Of a stretch of 64,000 nucleotides of DNA, positions 53,968-63,402 are shown piece after piece. Location of the stretch: the NCBI GenBank assembly GCA_947500545.1, contig CANMSO010000003.1, positions 186,001-250,000 on the forward strand, written 5' to 3'. The notes below the pieces were generated by a model. That model made no database searches, was not told where the DNA came from, and saw only the letters and a list, made by a program, of their open reading frames with translations. The stretch is from an uncultured Aquimarina sp. Lineage in GTDB: Bacteria > Bacteroidota > Bacteroidia > Flavobacteriales > Flavobacteriaceae. Both the position numbers and the translations under genes were made by a program. Numbering within the stretch: position 1 is the first letter of the stretch; each line of letters opens with the position of its first letter.

Positions 53968-55413
53968 ATGGCGTATACTGAAGACGACTTAAAAAAAGAA
54001 TTAGAAACTAAGGAATATGAGTACGGGTTTTATACTGATATAGAATCTGATACATTTCCTGTGGGATTGAATGAGGATATTGTTCGTGCCATTTCTAAGA
54101 AAAAAGAAGAGCCAGAATGGATGACAGATTGGCGACTTGAGGCTTTTCGCGTTTGGAAACAAATGGAGGAGCCAGAATGGGCAAATGTTAACTATCAAAA
54201 GCCTGATTTTCAAAGCATATCCTACTATTCTGCACCAAACAAAAAGCCAAAATATAATAGCATCGATGAGGTAGATCCAGAGCTATTAGAAACCTTCAAA
54301 AAACTTGGAATTTCTTTGGATGAACAAAAGAAATTAGCTGGAGTAGCAGTAGATATTGTAATGGATTCTGTGTCCGTAGCAACTACTTTTAAAGAAACTC
54401 TTGCCGAAAAAGGAATTATATTCTGTTCAATATCTGAAGCAATACAAGAACACCCTGAATTGGTTAAAAAATATATCGGAAGTATTGTTCCGCAAAAAGA
54501 TAACTTTTATGCTGCATTAAATTCAGCTGTATTTAGTGATGGTTCTTTCTGCTACATTCCAAAAGGTGTTCGTTGCCCTATGGAACTCTCTACATACTTT
54601 AGAATAAATCAAGCGGGAACAGGTCAATTTGAGCGTACATTGGTGATTGCAGATAAAGGTAGTTATGTAAGTTACCTAGAGGGTTGTACGGCTCCCTCTC
54701 GTGATGAAAATCAATTACACGCTGCCGTAGTAGAATTAATTGCACTAGATGATGCTGAAATAAAATATTCTACTGTACAAAATTGGTATCCTGGTAATGC
54801 CGAAGGAAAAGGAGGAGTTTTTAATTTTGTAACCAAAAGAGGGCTTTGCGAGACCAATGCTAAGATTTCATGGACACAAGTAGAAACTGGATCAGCAGTA
54901 ACCTGGAAATATCCTTCTTGTATACTTAAAGGTGATAATTCTGTTGGTGAGTTTTACTCTATTGCGGTAACCAACAATTTTCAACAAGCCGATACAGGTA
55001 CAAAAATGGTACACTTAGGTAAGAATTCAAAGAGTACTATTATTTCTAAAGGTATTTCGGCTGGAAAATCCCAAAATAGCTATAGAGGATTAGTACAAAT
55101 AAATAGTAGAGCAACCAATGCGCGTAATTTTTCGCAGTGTGATTCCCTATTAATGGGCAATGAATGTGGGGCTCATACGTTTCCTTATATAGAAGCAAAA
55201 AATAAGACTGCTCAAATAGAACATGAAGCAACTACAAGTAAAATAGGTGAAGATCAGATTTTTTACTGTAATCAACGTGGTATAGATACTGAGAAAGCAA
55301 TTGCTTTGATCGTTAATGGTTTTAGTAAAGAAGTATTGAACAAGTTACCTATGGAATTTGCTGTAGAAGCGCAAAAACTTCTGGAAATTTCTCTGGAGGG
55401 TTCTGTGGGGTAA
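53968..55413 (+). CDS. sufB: Fe-S assembly scaffold protein SufB
   Basis: A 481-residue scaffold subunit of normal length. [30 protein letters not shown] core is present around 230-255 ([19 protein letters not shown]), and [27 protein letters not shown] near 400 is the family's most conserved stretch. Clusters are built on SufB in the SufBC2D complex with sulfur from SufS. It is separated from sufC by a small lipoprotein gene. Confidence 0.96.
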   Translation: MAYTEDDLKKELETKEYEYGFYTDIESDTFPVGLNEDIVRAISKKKEEPEWMTDWRLEAFRVWKQMEEPEWANVNYQKPDFQSISYYSAPNKKPKYNSIDEVDPELLETFKKLGISLDEQKKLAGVAVDIVMDSVSVATTFKETLAEKGIIFCSISEAIQEHPELVKKYIGSIVPQKDNFYAALNSAVFSDGSFCYIPKGVRCPMELSTYFRINQAGTGQFERTLVIADKGSYVSYLEGCTAPSRDENQLHAAVVELIALDDAEIKYSTVQNWYPGNAEGKGGVFNFVTKRGLCETNAKISWTQVETGSAVTWKYPSCILKGDNSVGEFYSIAVTNNFQQADTGTKMVHLGKNSKSTIISKGISAGKSQNSYRGLVQINSRATNARNFSQCDSLLMGNECGAHTFPYIEAKNKTAQIEHEATTSKIGEDQIFYCNQRGIDTEKAIALIVNGFSKEVLNKLPMEFAVEAQKLLEISLEGSVG

Positions 55414-55438
55414 ATATAAAACCATCAAATTTATATTA

Positions 55439-55834
55439 ATGAAACAATCACTTCTTCTCATTGCTGTAACTCTAATACTTGTTTCTTGTAAAAAAGAAAA
55501 ATCCGAATCACAAAACATAGAATCTAGCCTAATACGTGGCGAGTTTATTTTGATCGATGGTGCTGCTGTAATAAAAGGCACTGATTTTATCTATGGTGTC
55601 GTAATTAATGATGCTACAAAGGAACTAGCAAAAAAGGTTGAACCGCTTCAAAGAGAAGAATATGATATGGTTCCTGTGGTTATAAAAGGAGTTATAAAAC
55701 CAAATCCCGAGCAAGGCTGGGAAGAAATAGTAGAGATAAAAGAAATCATTGGCGTTAGTGCTCCTACTTCAGAATTGCCAACTAAAATTAAATCTCCTGA
55801 AACCGGAGATCAAAAAAAGAAAAAGAAAAAATAA
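55439..55834 (+). CDS. Unknown lipoprotein inside the suf operon
   Basis: A 131-residue lipoprotein (lipobox LVSC, lipid Cys17, followed by KKEKSES). Residues 35-105 form a beta-rich domain (GEFILIDGAAVIKG, YGVVINDATKELAKK, VVIKGVIKPNPEQGWEE), and the protein ends in DQKKKKKK. It starts 25 bp after sufB and ends 35 bp before sufC, in the same direction. A secreted lipoprotein has no known role in cytoplasmic cluster assembly, so the placement is odd. No family recognised. Confidence 0.75.
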   Translation: MKQSLLLIAVTLILVSCKKEKSESQNIESSLIRGEFILIDGAAVIKGTDFIYGVVINDATKELAKKVEPLQREEYDMVPVVIKGVIKPNPEQGWEEIVEIKEIIGVSAPTSELPTKIKSPETGDQKKKKKK

Positions 55835-55869
55835 ATTATCTCCGTTTTGAGATAAAAGAATTATCAAAA

Positions 55870-56622
55870 ATGTTAGAAATAAAGGATTTACACGCTAGTG
55901 TCGAAGGGAAAGAAATTTTAAAGGGCCTTAATCTTAATGTTAAGGCAGGAGAAATTCATGCAATAATGGGACCCAATGGTGCTGGAAAAAGTACATTGGC
56001 AAATATCGTTGCAGGTAAGGAAGAATATGAAGTAAACGAAGGTAAAATTCTTTTAAATGGAGAAGATATCGAAGAATTAGCAGCAGAGGAACGCGCCCAT
56101 AAAGGCATATTTCTTTCTTTTCAGTACCCCGTTGAAATCCCAGGGGTGACAGTTACCAATTTCATGAAAACTGCCATCAACGAAACCCGTAAAGCACAAG
56201 GCCTTGAGGAAATGCCTGCTAAGGATATGTTGAAAAAAATTCGTGAAAAATCTGAACTATTAGAAATTGATCGTAAATTTTTATCCCGATCTCTTAACGA
56301 GGGATTCTCTGGAGGTGAGAAAAAACGAAATGAGATTTTTCAAATGGCAATGATGGAGCCTAAATTGGCAATTCTAGACGAAACAGACTCTGGCCTTGAT
56401 ATCGATGCATTACGTATTGTAGCTAATGGTGTGAATAAGCTAAAAAGTGAAGATAACGCTATTGTTGTAATCACTCATTACCAAAGGCTTTTAGAATATA
56501 TTGTACCCGACTACGTGCATGTTCTTTATGATGGTAAAATTGTAAAATCTGGTACCAAAGAACTAGCTCTAGAATTAGAAGAAAAAGGATACGATTGGAT
56601 TAAGGAAGAGATAAACGCATAA
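55870..56622 (+). CDS. sufC: Fe-S assembly ATPase SufC
   Basis: A 250-residue ABC-type ATPase. Walker A is GPNGAGKST (34-42), the signature is FSGGEKKRNEI, and Walker B is LAILDETDSGLD. It drives conformational change of the SufB-SufD scaffold during cluster assembly. Four bases separate it from sufD. Confidence 0.97.
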   Translation: MLEIKDLHASVEGKEILKGLNLNVKAGEIHAIMGPNGAGKSTLANIVAGKEEYEVNEGKILLNGEDIEELAAEERAHKGIFLSFQYPVEIPGVTVTNFMKTAINETRKAQGLEEMPAKDMLKKIREKSELLEIDRKFLSRSLNEGFSGGEKKRNEIFQMAMMEPKLAILDETDSGLDIDALRIVANGVNKLKSEDNAIVVITHYQRLLEYIVPDYVHVLYDGKIVKSGTKELALELEEKGYDWIKEEINA

Positions 56623-56626
56623 GATT

Positions 56627-57940
56627 ATGGAGTTGAAAGATAAATTAGTATCTTCTTTTTTGGCTTTTGAAAACACAGTAGATGTAGATGCTCCTGTGCA
56701 TGATATCCGAAGTCAAGCAATTAAGGTTTTTGAAGAAATAGGCTTTCCAACCAAAAAACAGGAAGCCTGGAAATATACTTCTCTAAATGCTATTTTAAAG
56801 CATGACTATAGTATTTTTCCTGACGAGGAAAATGCATTAGAATTTAAAGACATCAAAAAATATTTTATCCATGATCTTGATACGTACAAGATTGTATTCA
56901 TAGATGGGAAATACTCTTCACACCTATCAGAAACTACACATGATAAAATAGATGTATGCCTAATGTCGTCTGCCTTATCTCATGATAAGTATAAAGCCGT
57001 TATTGACAACTATTTTAATAAAATAGCAAAGCAAGATGGTCTGACTTCTTTAAATACCGCATTTTCTAGAGAAGGAGCATATATTTATATTTCTAAAAAC
57101 AAACTGGCAGATAAGCCAATTCAAATCATACACTTTTCTACAGGAAAAGAATCTGCACAAATGTTACAACCTCGTAACCTTATTGTAGTAGGTGAAAATT
57201 CACATGTTCAGATTATTGAGCGCCATCAAAGTCTTACAGAAAATCCTGTATTGACAAACTCAGTAACAGAAATTTTTGCTGACAAAAGAGCGATTGTGGA
57301 TTATTATAAAATCCAAAACGATAATCAAAATGCTTCTTTGATAGACAACACTTTTATCGATCAGGAGGCCCAAAGTGTTGCTTCTGTACATACATTTGCT
57401 TTTGGTGGAAATATTACGCGTAATAACCTTAATTTTTATCAAAAAGGTGAAGGCATAGATTCTATTCTTAATGGTGTAACGATTATAGAAGAAAAACAAC
57501 ACGTAGATCATAATACCTTGGTTCACCATACAGCACCCAATTGCGAAAGTCACCAAGACTATAAGGGTATTTTTGATGAAAAAGCAACAGGGGTTTTTAA
57601 CGGAAAAATCATTGTAAACAAGGAAGCACAGAAAACAAATGCTTTTCAGTCAAACAACAATATCTTATTAAGCGATAAAGCCACAATTAACTCTAAACCT
57701 CAGCTTGAGATTTTTGCAGATGATGTGAAGTGTTCTCATGGTTGTACTATAGGGCAATTAGATGACAATGCATTGTTCTATATGAAATCCAGAGGTATTG
57801 GTGAAAAAGAAGCCAAAGCTTTGCTTATGTATGCTTTTGCTAATAATGTATTGGCAAGTGTAAAAATACCTCAGCTAAAAAGTAGAATTAATAAACTTAT
57901 TGCTACCAAATTAGGTGTAAATATTGGTTTTGATTTGTAA
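56627..57940 (+). CDS. sufD: Fe-S assembly protein SufD
   Basis: A 437-residue paralogue of SufB. GFPTKKQEAWKYTSLNAIL near residues 40-60 is a typical SufD N-terminal segment, and KCSHGCTIGQLDDNALFYMKSRGI near 365-390 carries the conserved Cys-His region. It completes the SufBC2D scaffold. Last gene before a terminator; sufS follows only after an opposite-strand gene. Confidence 0.95.
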   Translation: MELKDKLVSSFLAFENTVDVDAPVHDIRSQAIKVFEEIGFPTKKQEAWKYTSLNAILKHDYSIFPDEENALEFKDIKKYFIHDLDTYKIVFIDGKYSSHLSETTHDKIDVCLMSSALSHDKYKAVIDNYFNKIAKQDGLTSLNTAFSREGAYIYISKNKLADKPIQIIHFSTGKESAQMLQPRNLIVVGENSHVQIIERHQSLTENPVLTNSVTEIFADKRAIVDYYKIQNDNQNASLIDNTFIDQEAQSVASVHTFAFGGNITRNNLNFYQKGEGIDSILNGVTIIEEKQHVDHNTLVHHTAPNCESHQDYKGIFDEKATGVFNGKIIVNKEAQKTNAFQSNNNILLSDKATINSKPQLEIFADDVKCSHGCTIGQLDDNALFYMKSRGIGEKEAKALLMYAFANNVLASVKIPQLKSRINKLIATKLGVNIGFDL

Positions 57941-57972
57941 GTTAAATTCTATCTAAACAAAATTTAAAATTG

Positions 57973-58000
57973 AAGCCAAATCTAGAAAGATTTGGCTTTT
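57973..58000. terminator. Terminator after sufD
   Basis: Arms 57973-57983 and 57988-57998 (AAGCCAAATCT/AGATTTGGCTT) followed by T residues. It lies at the convergence of sufD and the serine hydrolase gene. Confidence 0.8.
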
Positions 58001-59353
58001 TTACTTTATGGCACTAACAATTTCTTTCAAAAACCTATTAAAGTCTACCCCTGCATCTCCTATTAACCCAAAGCGAACAATGACCAGATCTTTTGATGGA
58101 ACAATGAAAACTCGCTGTCCCTGGTATCCATTTGCAGAAAACATATCTTTAGGTGCATCAGGATAAAACCCTCCGGCATTTAACCAAAAATGTGCTCCGT
58201 AATCGCCTTCAGATGTAGGGCTTGGTGTTGCAACATAATCTACCCACTTGGGACTAAAAATCTGTTCGCCATTCCAGTTACCTTTGTGAAGATATAGTAA
58301 TCCAAATTTACCCCAATCTCTTACTGTTGCCCAAGCATATGAAGATCCCACATAATTACCCGTCATATCTGTTTCTATAAGCATAGAATGCATCCCAATT
58401 TTATCAATAAATTCTCTGTAGGGATAATCCAGATATTCCTGATAACTACCTAAGTGTTTTCTTAGAATGCCCGATAATAAATTAGATACTCCAGAGGAAT
58501 AATACCAATATTCATTTGGCTTATGAATTGCTTTTTTATGAATTTGCGCAATGGTCATATCCCTATCGATATAGAGCATCTTTGTAGCATCAGAAATAGA
58601 ACCATAATCTTCTTCCCAGGCTAAACCACAATTCATCTGCAGTAAATTATTGATCGTTATCTCTTTTCTCTCATCTTTTTCCCATGCTTTAACAGGAGCT
58701 TTATCATAGATATTGATAGCTCCTTGTTTTTGTAAGACTCCATAAACGGTCCCAAGGATACTTTTGGTCATAGACCATCCTAATAACATCGAATTTTCGT
58801 TAAACCCATTCATATACTGCTCTGCTATAATCTGATCCTTATAAAGAACCATAACGGCACGGGTTTTCTTTTCTTCTATTCCTTCATTATCAAAGATTGA
58901 AGTTACTGTTTCTTGTATTTTCTTATAATCTACATTTCCGAAAATAGTATCCTTCTGAGGTAAATTTCCATATGGGTACCGCAAATTAGTATCTGTATAT
59001 GTTCTATTAGGAACCAAGAAAGGTTTATTTTCATCAAAATCGTCATCGATCAAAATACTACCCAGCCCTTTTCTATAAATTGCTTTACGCTCTTTGAGCC
59101 CAAATACATTTGCAACGGCATATTGCTCATCTATATATATAGTGTCTGTAGCTAATCGCACATTAGGAACATTATGATCTGTTTTATCTGTATACTCAAG
59201 ACTTCTTTTTCCAATAAACACAGATGAACTCATGTTCTTTGCAGAAAATCCAGATATAATATCAAGTTTGGGGTAGTTTATAACAATAGCAATGCAAATT
59301 GTCATGAGTAGAACAAGAAATGTAACCCCGATAATTTTTTTAAATCGCATCAT
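58001..59353 (-). CDS. Serine hydrolase, beta-lactamase/class C-like, membrane-anchored
   Basis: A 450-residue protein with one N-terminal hydrophobic segment (residues 7-26) that should anchor it in the membrane facing the periplasm. The beta-lactamase fold follows with the nucleophile in SMTKS (SxxK) and the second motif in YYSSG (YxN-like position, Ser present). Such proteins can be esterases, D-aminopeptidases or penicillin-binding-like enzymes; no specific activity is assigned. It lies on the opposite strand between sufD and sufS and interrupts the suf cluster. Confidence 0.85.
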   Translation of the reverse strand: MMRFKKIIGVTFLVLLMTICIAIVINYPKLDIISGFSAKNMSSSVFIGKRSLEYTDKTDHNVPNVRLATDTIYIDEQYAVANVFGLKERKAIYRKGLGSILIDDDFDENKPFLVPNRTYTDTNLRYPYGNLPQKDTIFGNVDYKKIQETVTSIFDNEGIEEKKTRAVMVLYKDQIIAEQYMNGFNENSMLLGWSMTKSILGTVYGVLQKQGAINIYDKAPVKAWEKDERKEITINNLLQMNCGLAWEEDYGSISDATKMLYIDRDMTIAQIHKKAIHKPNEYWYYSSGVSNLLSGILRKHLGSYQEYLDYPYREFIDKIGMHSMLIETDMTGNYVGSSYAWATVRDWGKFGLLYLHKGNWNGEQIFSPKWVDYVATPSPTSEGDYGAHFWLNAGGFYPDAPKDMFSANGYQGQRVFIVPSKDLVIVRFGLIGDAGVDFNRFLKEIVSAIK

Positions 59354-59408
59354 AAGAAAAAAGATTAAACCATTCTAAAAATAAACAATCCTAATTAGAA
59401 ATACTTAG

Positions 59409-59416
59409 TACTTTTG
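59409..59416 (+). promoter_or_regulatory. Putative -7 element of sufS
   Basis: TACTTTTG matches TAnnTTTG and ends 15 bp before the ATG at 59432. It overlaps the TTG that could otherwise pass as an upstream start. It would allow sufS to be transcribed on its own, apart from sufABCD. Confidence 0.5.
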
Positions 59417-59431
59417 CAGAAAGAAATTGCC

Positions 59432-60646
59432 ATGTTTGATGTACATAAAATAAGAGAAGATTTTCCGATCCTGAAAAGAAAAGTAAACGGAAAACCTCTT
59501 GTATATTTTGATAATGCAGCTACTTCGCAAACACCGCAAGTGGTCATAGATACTATTGTTGATTACTATAGTAATTATAATGCAAATATTCATCGTGGTG
59601 TACACACATTATCCCAAGAGGCAACAGATGCTTATGAAATCGCTCGAAAAAAAATTCAAGAGCATTTTAATGCAAAACATACTCATGAGATTATTCTTAC
59701 TTCAGGAACTACGCACAGTATTAATATAATTGCAACAGGTTTCACAGATATTCTGTCTAAGGGTGATGAGATAATTGTTTCAGCATTAGAACACCACTCC
59801 AATATTGTACCATGGCAAATGCTTTGTGAACGCACGGGAGCGATACTAAAAGTAATCCCCATGAATGAGGAAGGGGAGCTGTTGATGGATGTTTATGATC
59901 AGTTACTTTCAGATAACACCAAACTCGTTTTTACCAATCACATTTCCAACGCATTAGGAACAATCAATCCAATAAAGGAAATTATTGACAAAGCACATAA
60001 CGTTGGTGCTGCAGTACTTATAGATGGCGCACAATCATGTCCACATGTCAAACCAGATGTTCAGGCATTGGATGTAGATTTTTATGTTGCATCTGCTCAT
60101 AAACTTTGTGGCCCAACAGGTGTAGGTATGTTGTATGGAAAAGAGAAATGGTTGAATAAACTCCCTCCCTATCAAGGTGGAGGTGAAATGATTGATCAGG
60201 TTACTTTTGAAAAAACTACGTATGCTGGTCTTCCTCATAAATTTGAAGCGGGTACACCTAATATCTGTGGTGGAATTGCATTTGGAGCCGCTTTGGATTA
60301 TATGAATAGTATTGGTTTTGACAATATCGCTGCATATGAAAATGACCTCTTAGCATACGGAACACAAAGACTCTTGGAGATCGAAGGATTAAAAATATAT
60401 GGTACTTCCAAAAACAAGACCTCGGTTATTTCTTTCAATCTAGATAATATTCATCCATATGATGTTGGAACGATCGTGGATAAATTGGGAATTGCTGTTC
60501 GCACAGGACACCATTGTGCGCAACCTATTATGGATTTTTACAAAATTCCGGGAACGATAAGAGCTTCGTTTTCATTTTACAATACCAAAGAAGAAATTGA
60601 CGCTATGGTAGAGGCCGTAAAAAAGGCTAAAATGATGCTGTCCTAG
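59432..60646 (+). CDS. sufS: Cysteine desulfurase SufS
   Basis: A 404-residue class V aminotransferase-fold enzyme. K224 (SAHKLCGPTG) binds pyridoxal phosphate and C362 (RTGHHCAQP) carries the persulfide. It takes sulfur from cysteine for the SufBCD scaffold. I chose ATG 59432; the TTG at 59414 lies within a promoter-like octamer. No sufE is adjacent in this window. It is followed by an imperfect terminator around 60683-60710. Confidence 0.95.
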   Translation: MFDVHKIREDFPILKRKVNGKPLVYFDNAATSQTPQVVIDTIVDYYSNYNANIHRGVHTLSQEATDAYEIARKKIQEHFNAKHTHEIILTSGTTHSINIIATGFTDILSKGDEIIVSALEHHSNIVPWQMLCERTGAILKVIPMNEEGELLMDVYDQLLSDNTKLVFTNHISNALGTINPIKEIIDKAHNVGAAVLIDGAQSCPHVKPDVQALDVDFYVASAHKLCGPTGVGMLYGKEKWLNKLPPYQGGGEMIDQVTFEKTTYAGLPHKFEAGTPNICGGIAFGAALDYMNSIGFDNIAAYENDLLAYGTQRLLEIEGLKIYGTSKNKTSVISFNLDNIHPYDVGTIVDKLGIAVRTGHHCAQPIMDFYKIPGTIRASFSFYNTKEEIDAMVEAVKKAKMMLS

Positions 60647-60978
60647 ACTCTGTCTTTTTAAGTAATCATTAAATTAATTTTTGGGCTAGTCTTGATAATT
60701 TAGATAGCCCTTTTCTCTTTTTTATCAGAAAAAAATCGTTTCTTCAAATCACATGCCTTTTTGATAAAATTCTTTTCGAACAACCCTCCTTCATCTCAAC
60801 AATAATCACAAAAATAACAACAATTACCTAATTATCAATGTATTGCAATAAGCAAAAAGACAAGTCAATTATGACTAAATATTTGGGCAAAATGTTAAAA
60901 TAAATTAGATTATTCTTGCAAAAATCTTTTTTTCAGAATAACTTTAACACATTCACATTAACCAAAAATAAATATATT
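60647..60978. other. Intergenic region between sufS and the secreted hydrolase
   Basis: 332 bp. It holds the sufS terminator and a possible promoter for the hydrolase: TTTG at 60882-60885 and TATTCTTG (one mismatch to TAnnTTTG) at 60911-60918, 25 bp apart. Nothing else is seen. Confidence 0.4.
60683..60720 (+). terminator. Terminator after sufS
   Basis: GGGCTA (60683-60688) pairs with TAGCCC (60705-60710), with further TCT/AGA pairing inside, and T residues follow. Confidence 0.6.
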
Positions 60979-62124
60979 ATGAAAAAAGTACTGTTAAGTA
61001 TTCTGGCAATTCTTTTTGTAGTCTGTAGTGGTATCGCTCAAGACTATGATGTTGGTTCAAGCTCTAAAACTTTTAGAGATGGCGATCGTCGTAATCGTAG
61101 GGTAAATACAAGAATTTATTACCCAAAAATTACCAGACAAAATCAAGGTCAAGTAACTCAGGGACCCTTTCCTGTAGTTGTACTAGGGCACGGTTTTGTC
61201 ATGGGGTCTGATGCCTATCAAAATTTTTACAACACCCTGGTTCCAAGAGGTTACATTGTGGTCTTTGTAAACACTGAAGGCTCCTTTTTTGCAAATCACG
61301 AAGCTTTTTCTAAAGATCTGGCATTTATGGTAGGAGCGATCCAAGCAGAAAATAACAATCCAAACTCTGTTCTTTCTGGCATTGTAGATGACAAAAGCGC
61401 CTTAATAGGGCATTCTATGGGTGGTGGAGCAGCCACTGTTGCTGCTTCATTAGTAGACGTGGAAACTCTTGTCACTTTTGCTCCGGCTTTATTACGATTT
61501 GACACCCTTACACCGGCATCTATGGTATCAGAAGATGCCATCGTGTTTTCAGGAACCGGAGATGGAGTAACCCCTCCTGAAGAAAATCACATTCCTATTT
61601 ATGATAACTTGGGGTCCGACTGCAAGTATATTATAAATATCACTGGTGGTGCTCACTGTTATTATGCCAACAGTAATTTCTTTTGTGATTTTGGAGAAAA
61701 TAGCTCCTCTGGTAATATTCAAATAACAAGAAGCCAGCAACAAGCCATTACATTTCAATTCTTAAACTCATGGCTTGATTACAAATTAAAAGGTGACCTT
61801 ACCGCTCAACAAACGTTTTTATTAGACCTGGCGACTTCTGGCGATATTACTTCAGAAAATACATGTGATAATCCAGAAGTGATTTATGAACCCGCAGAGA
61901 TTGAATTAAAAACATTTCCCAATCCAGCAGATAAAGTTCTAAATATTAAAATATTAGATAATCAAAAACTGGATAAGGTAGAATTTTATGGGCAGAATGG
62001 GCAGCTTGTTAGAACTTCAAACACTAATCAGGTTGATGTTTCTGATCTGAAGCCTGGTCATTATTTGGCAAAGGTATATGTAGATAAAACTACCGTTACA
62101 AAAAAGGTTTTGATTCAAAAATAA
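60979..62124 (+). CDS. T9SS-exported alpha/beta hydrolase (PET-hydrolase/PAF-acetylhydrolase-like)
   Basis: A 381-residue secreted hydrolase. ATG 60979 gives a clean signal peptide (MKKVLLSILAILFVV, ending at IAQ); the frame extends further upstream, but the TTG there overlaps a promoter-like box. GHGFVMGSDAYQNF supplies the oxyanion loop and GHSMGGGAATVAA the nucleophile Ser. SGTGDGVTPPEENH and GGAHCYYAN hold the expected Asp and His. This fold covers cutinases, polyester hydrolases and PAF acetylhydrolases. The last 75 residues are a type A T9SS sorting domain (KTFPNPADKVLNI ... VTKKVLIQK). An extracellular ester-cleaving role is inferred. Confidence 0.88.
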   Translation: MKKVLLSILAILFVVCSGIAQDYDVGSSSKTFRDGDRRNRRVNTRIYYPKITRQNQGQVTQGPFPVVVLGHGFVMGSDAYQNFYNTLVPRGYIVVFVNTEGSFFANHEAFSKDLAFMVGAIQAENNNPNSVLSGIVDDKSALIGHSMGGGAATVAASLVDVETLVTFAPALLRFDTLTPASMVSEDAIVFSGTGDGVTPPEENHIPIYDNLGSDCKYIINITGGAHCYYANSNFFCDFGENSSSGNIQITRSQQQAITFQFLNSWLDYKLKGDLTAQQTFLLDLATSGDITSENTCDNPEVIYEPAEIELKTFPNPADKVLNIKILDNQKLDKVEFYGQNGQLVRTSNTNQVDVSDLKPGHYLAKVYVDKTTVTKKVLIQK

Positions 62125-62165
62125 CATCAAATCCAGAGATCATTTAATTTCGATTAAATACTATG

Positions 62166-62190
62166 AATGAGGGGGTTTTACTCCCTCATT
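62166..62190 (+). terminator. Intrinsic terminator after the secreted hydrolase gene
   Basis: AATGAGGG (62166-62173) pairs with CCCTCATT (62183-62190), followed by T residues. Confidence 0.75.
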
Positions 62191-62351
62191 TTATTTGTTT
62201 TCAATTCTAAAATTACTTCAAAATATATTTATATTAACAATCTGTTAATCAGTTTGTTAAATATTATCTTGTTTCTGTTAAAACATAAAACAAAGTCTCT
62301 ATTTTTTCGTATATATTATATAACCCTCTTAACTATATAATACTCTTAAAC

Positions 62352-63362
62352 ATGAAAAAGTTTCTAATTCCTGGCATACTTCTTTCGTTATTTTTATGTC
62401 TAGGTTGTCCTGCTGATAAAAATACAGGCGAACCAGAATGTATGGATGCTGAAAAAGCTAAAACATTCAATAAACTAGCAACTAGTGATGCAATCAATAG
62501 ATGTAGTACTATGGAGGTTTTGGCAAAACACATGGCTAAAAGCCCAGGTTTAAAATCCAAAATGGAAGCCATAGAAGAACAGTGTAGAGAATTTATCGAA
62601 CATAGAAAAAGTGGAAAAATAGCTGATTTAGATACTATTACTATCCCAACAGTTGTGCATGTGATTTATAGTAAAGCCGAAGAAAATATTTGTAAGGACC
62701 AAATTCTCTCACAGATTAAGGTTCTGAACCAAGATTTTACAAAAACCAATACCGATATCAACCAAATTCCGGAAGAATTTGCAGCTTTATCAGCAAATAC
62801 CAGGATACGATTTAATCTTGATAGCATCATACGTGTCTCTTCTACAAGAGCCGAATGGGGAACCGGTGATCTAATGAAGTTTTCATCTAACGGAGGTTCT
62901 AATGCCATTGATCCAACAACAAAGCTAAATATTTGGGTATGTAATATTGGCGGAGGAATTCTAGGGTATGCCCAGTTTCCGGGAGACGATGTCTCTACTG
63001 ATGGTATTGTAATTTCTCCTCAGTTTTTTGGCACCATGGGATTCGTTTCGTCTCCTTTTGACAAAGGTAGAACTACTACTCATGAAGTTGGTCACTGGCT
63101 TAATTTACGCCATATTTGGGGTGATGGTAATTGTGCTCTAGATGACTTCGTAGAAGATACCCCTGTGTCAGACGGACCTAATTTTGGTTGTCCCGTCTAC
63201 CCTACGGTGCGTTGTAATACCAATGACATGACCATGAACTACATGGATTATAGTGATGATACTTGTATGCATATGTTTACCGAAGGTCAAAAAGATAGAA
63301 TGAGAGCTGTATTTGCCCAAGACGGTCCTAGAGAAAGTTTCGTAAAAGCATTAGTTCAGTAA
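62352..63362 (+). CDS. M43 (pappalysin/cytophagalysin) zinc metalloprotease lipoprotein
   Basis: A 336-residue lipoprotein (lipobox CLGC, lipid Cys19). The zinc site is HEVGHWLNLRHIWGD, with ligands H244, H248, H254 and base E245, followed by the M43-typical DTPVSDGPNFGCP and a Met-turn segment MTMNYMDYSDDTCMHMFTEGQ. It degrades extracellular protein, probably while anchored to the outer membrane. Unlike many M43 enzymes it ends just after the catalytic domain with no sorting domain. A DUF4377 lipoprotein gene starts 40 bp downstream on the same strand. Confidence 0.9.
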   Translation: MKKFLIPGILLSLFLCLGCPADKNTGEPECMDAEKAKTFNKLATSDAINRCSTMEVLAKHMAKSPGLKSKMEAIEEQCREFIEHRKSGKIADLDTITIPTVVHVIYSKAEENICKDQILSQIKVLNQDFTKTNTDINQIPEEFAALSANTRIRFNLDSIIRVSSTRAEWGTGDLMKFSSNGGSNAIDPTTKLNIWVCNIGGGILGYAQFPGDDVSTDGIVISPQFFGTMGFVSSPFDKGRTTTHEVGHWLNLRHIWGDGNCALDDFVEDTPVSDGPNFGCPVYPTVRCNTNDMTMNYMDYSDDTCMHMFTEGQKDRMRAVFAQDGPRESFVKALVQ

Positions 63363-63402
63363 TGTATATAAAATAGTATTTTTAGCATAGAAAAACACCA
63401 CT

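Noticed and set aside
59414..59431. TTG start 18 bp upstream for sufS
   Set aside because: The TTG is the end of a TAnnTTTG promoter-like octamer and the added residues do not fit the family N-terminus.
60916..60978. Upstream TTG start for the secreted hydrolase
   Set aside because: Would bury the clean signal peptide that begins at ATG 60979 and overlaps a promoter-like box.
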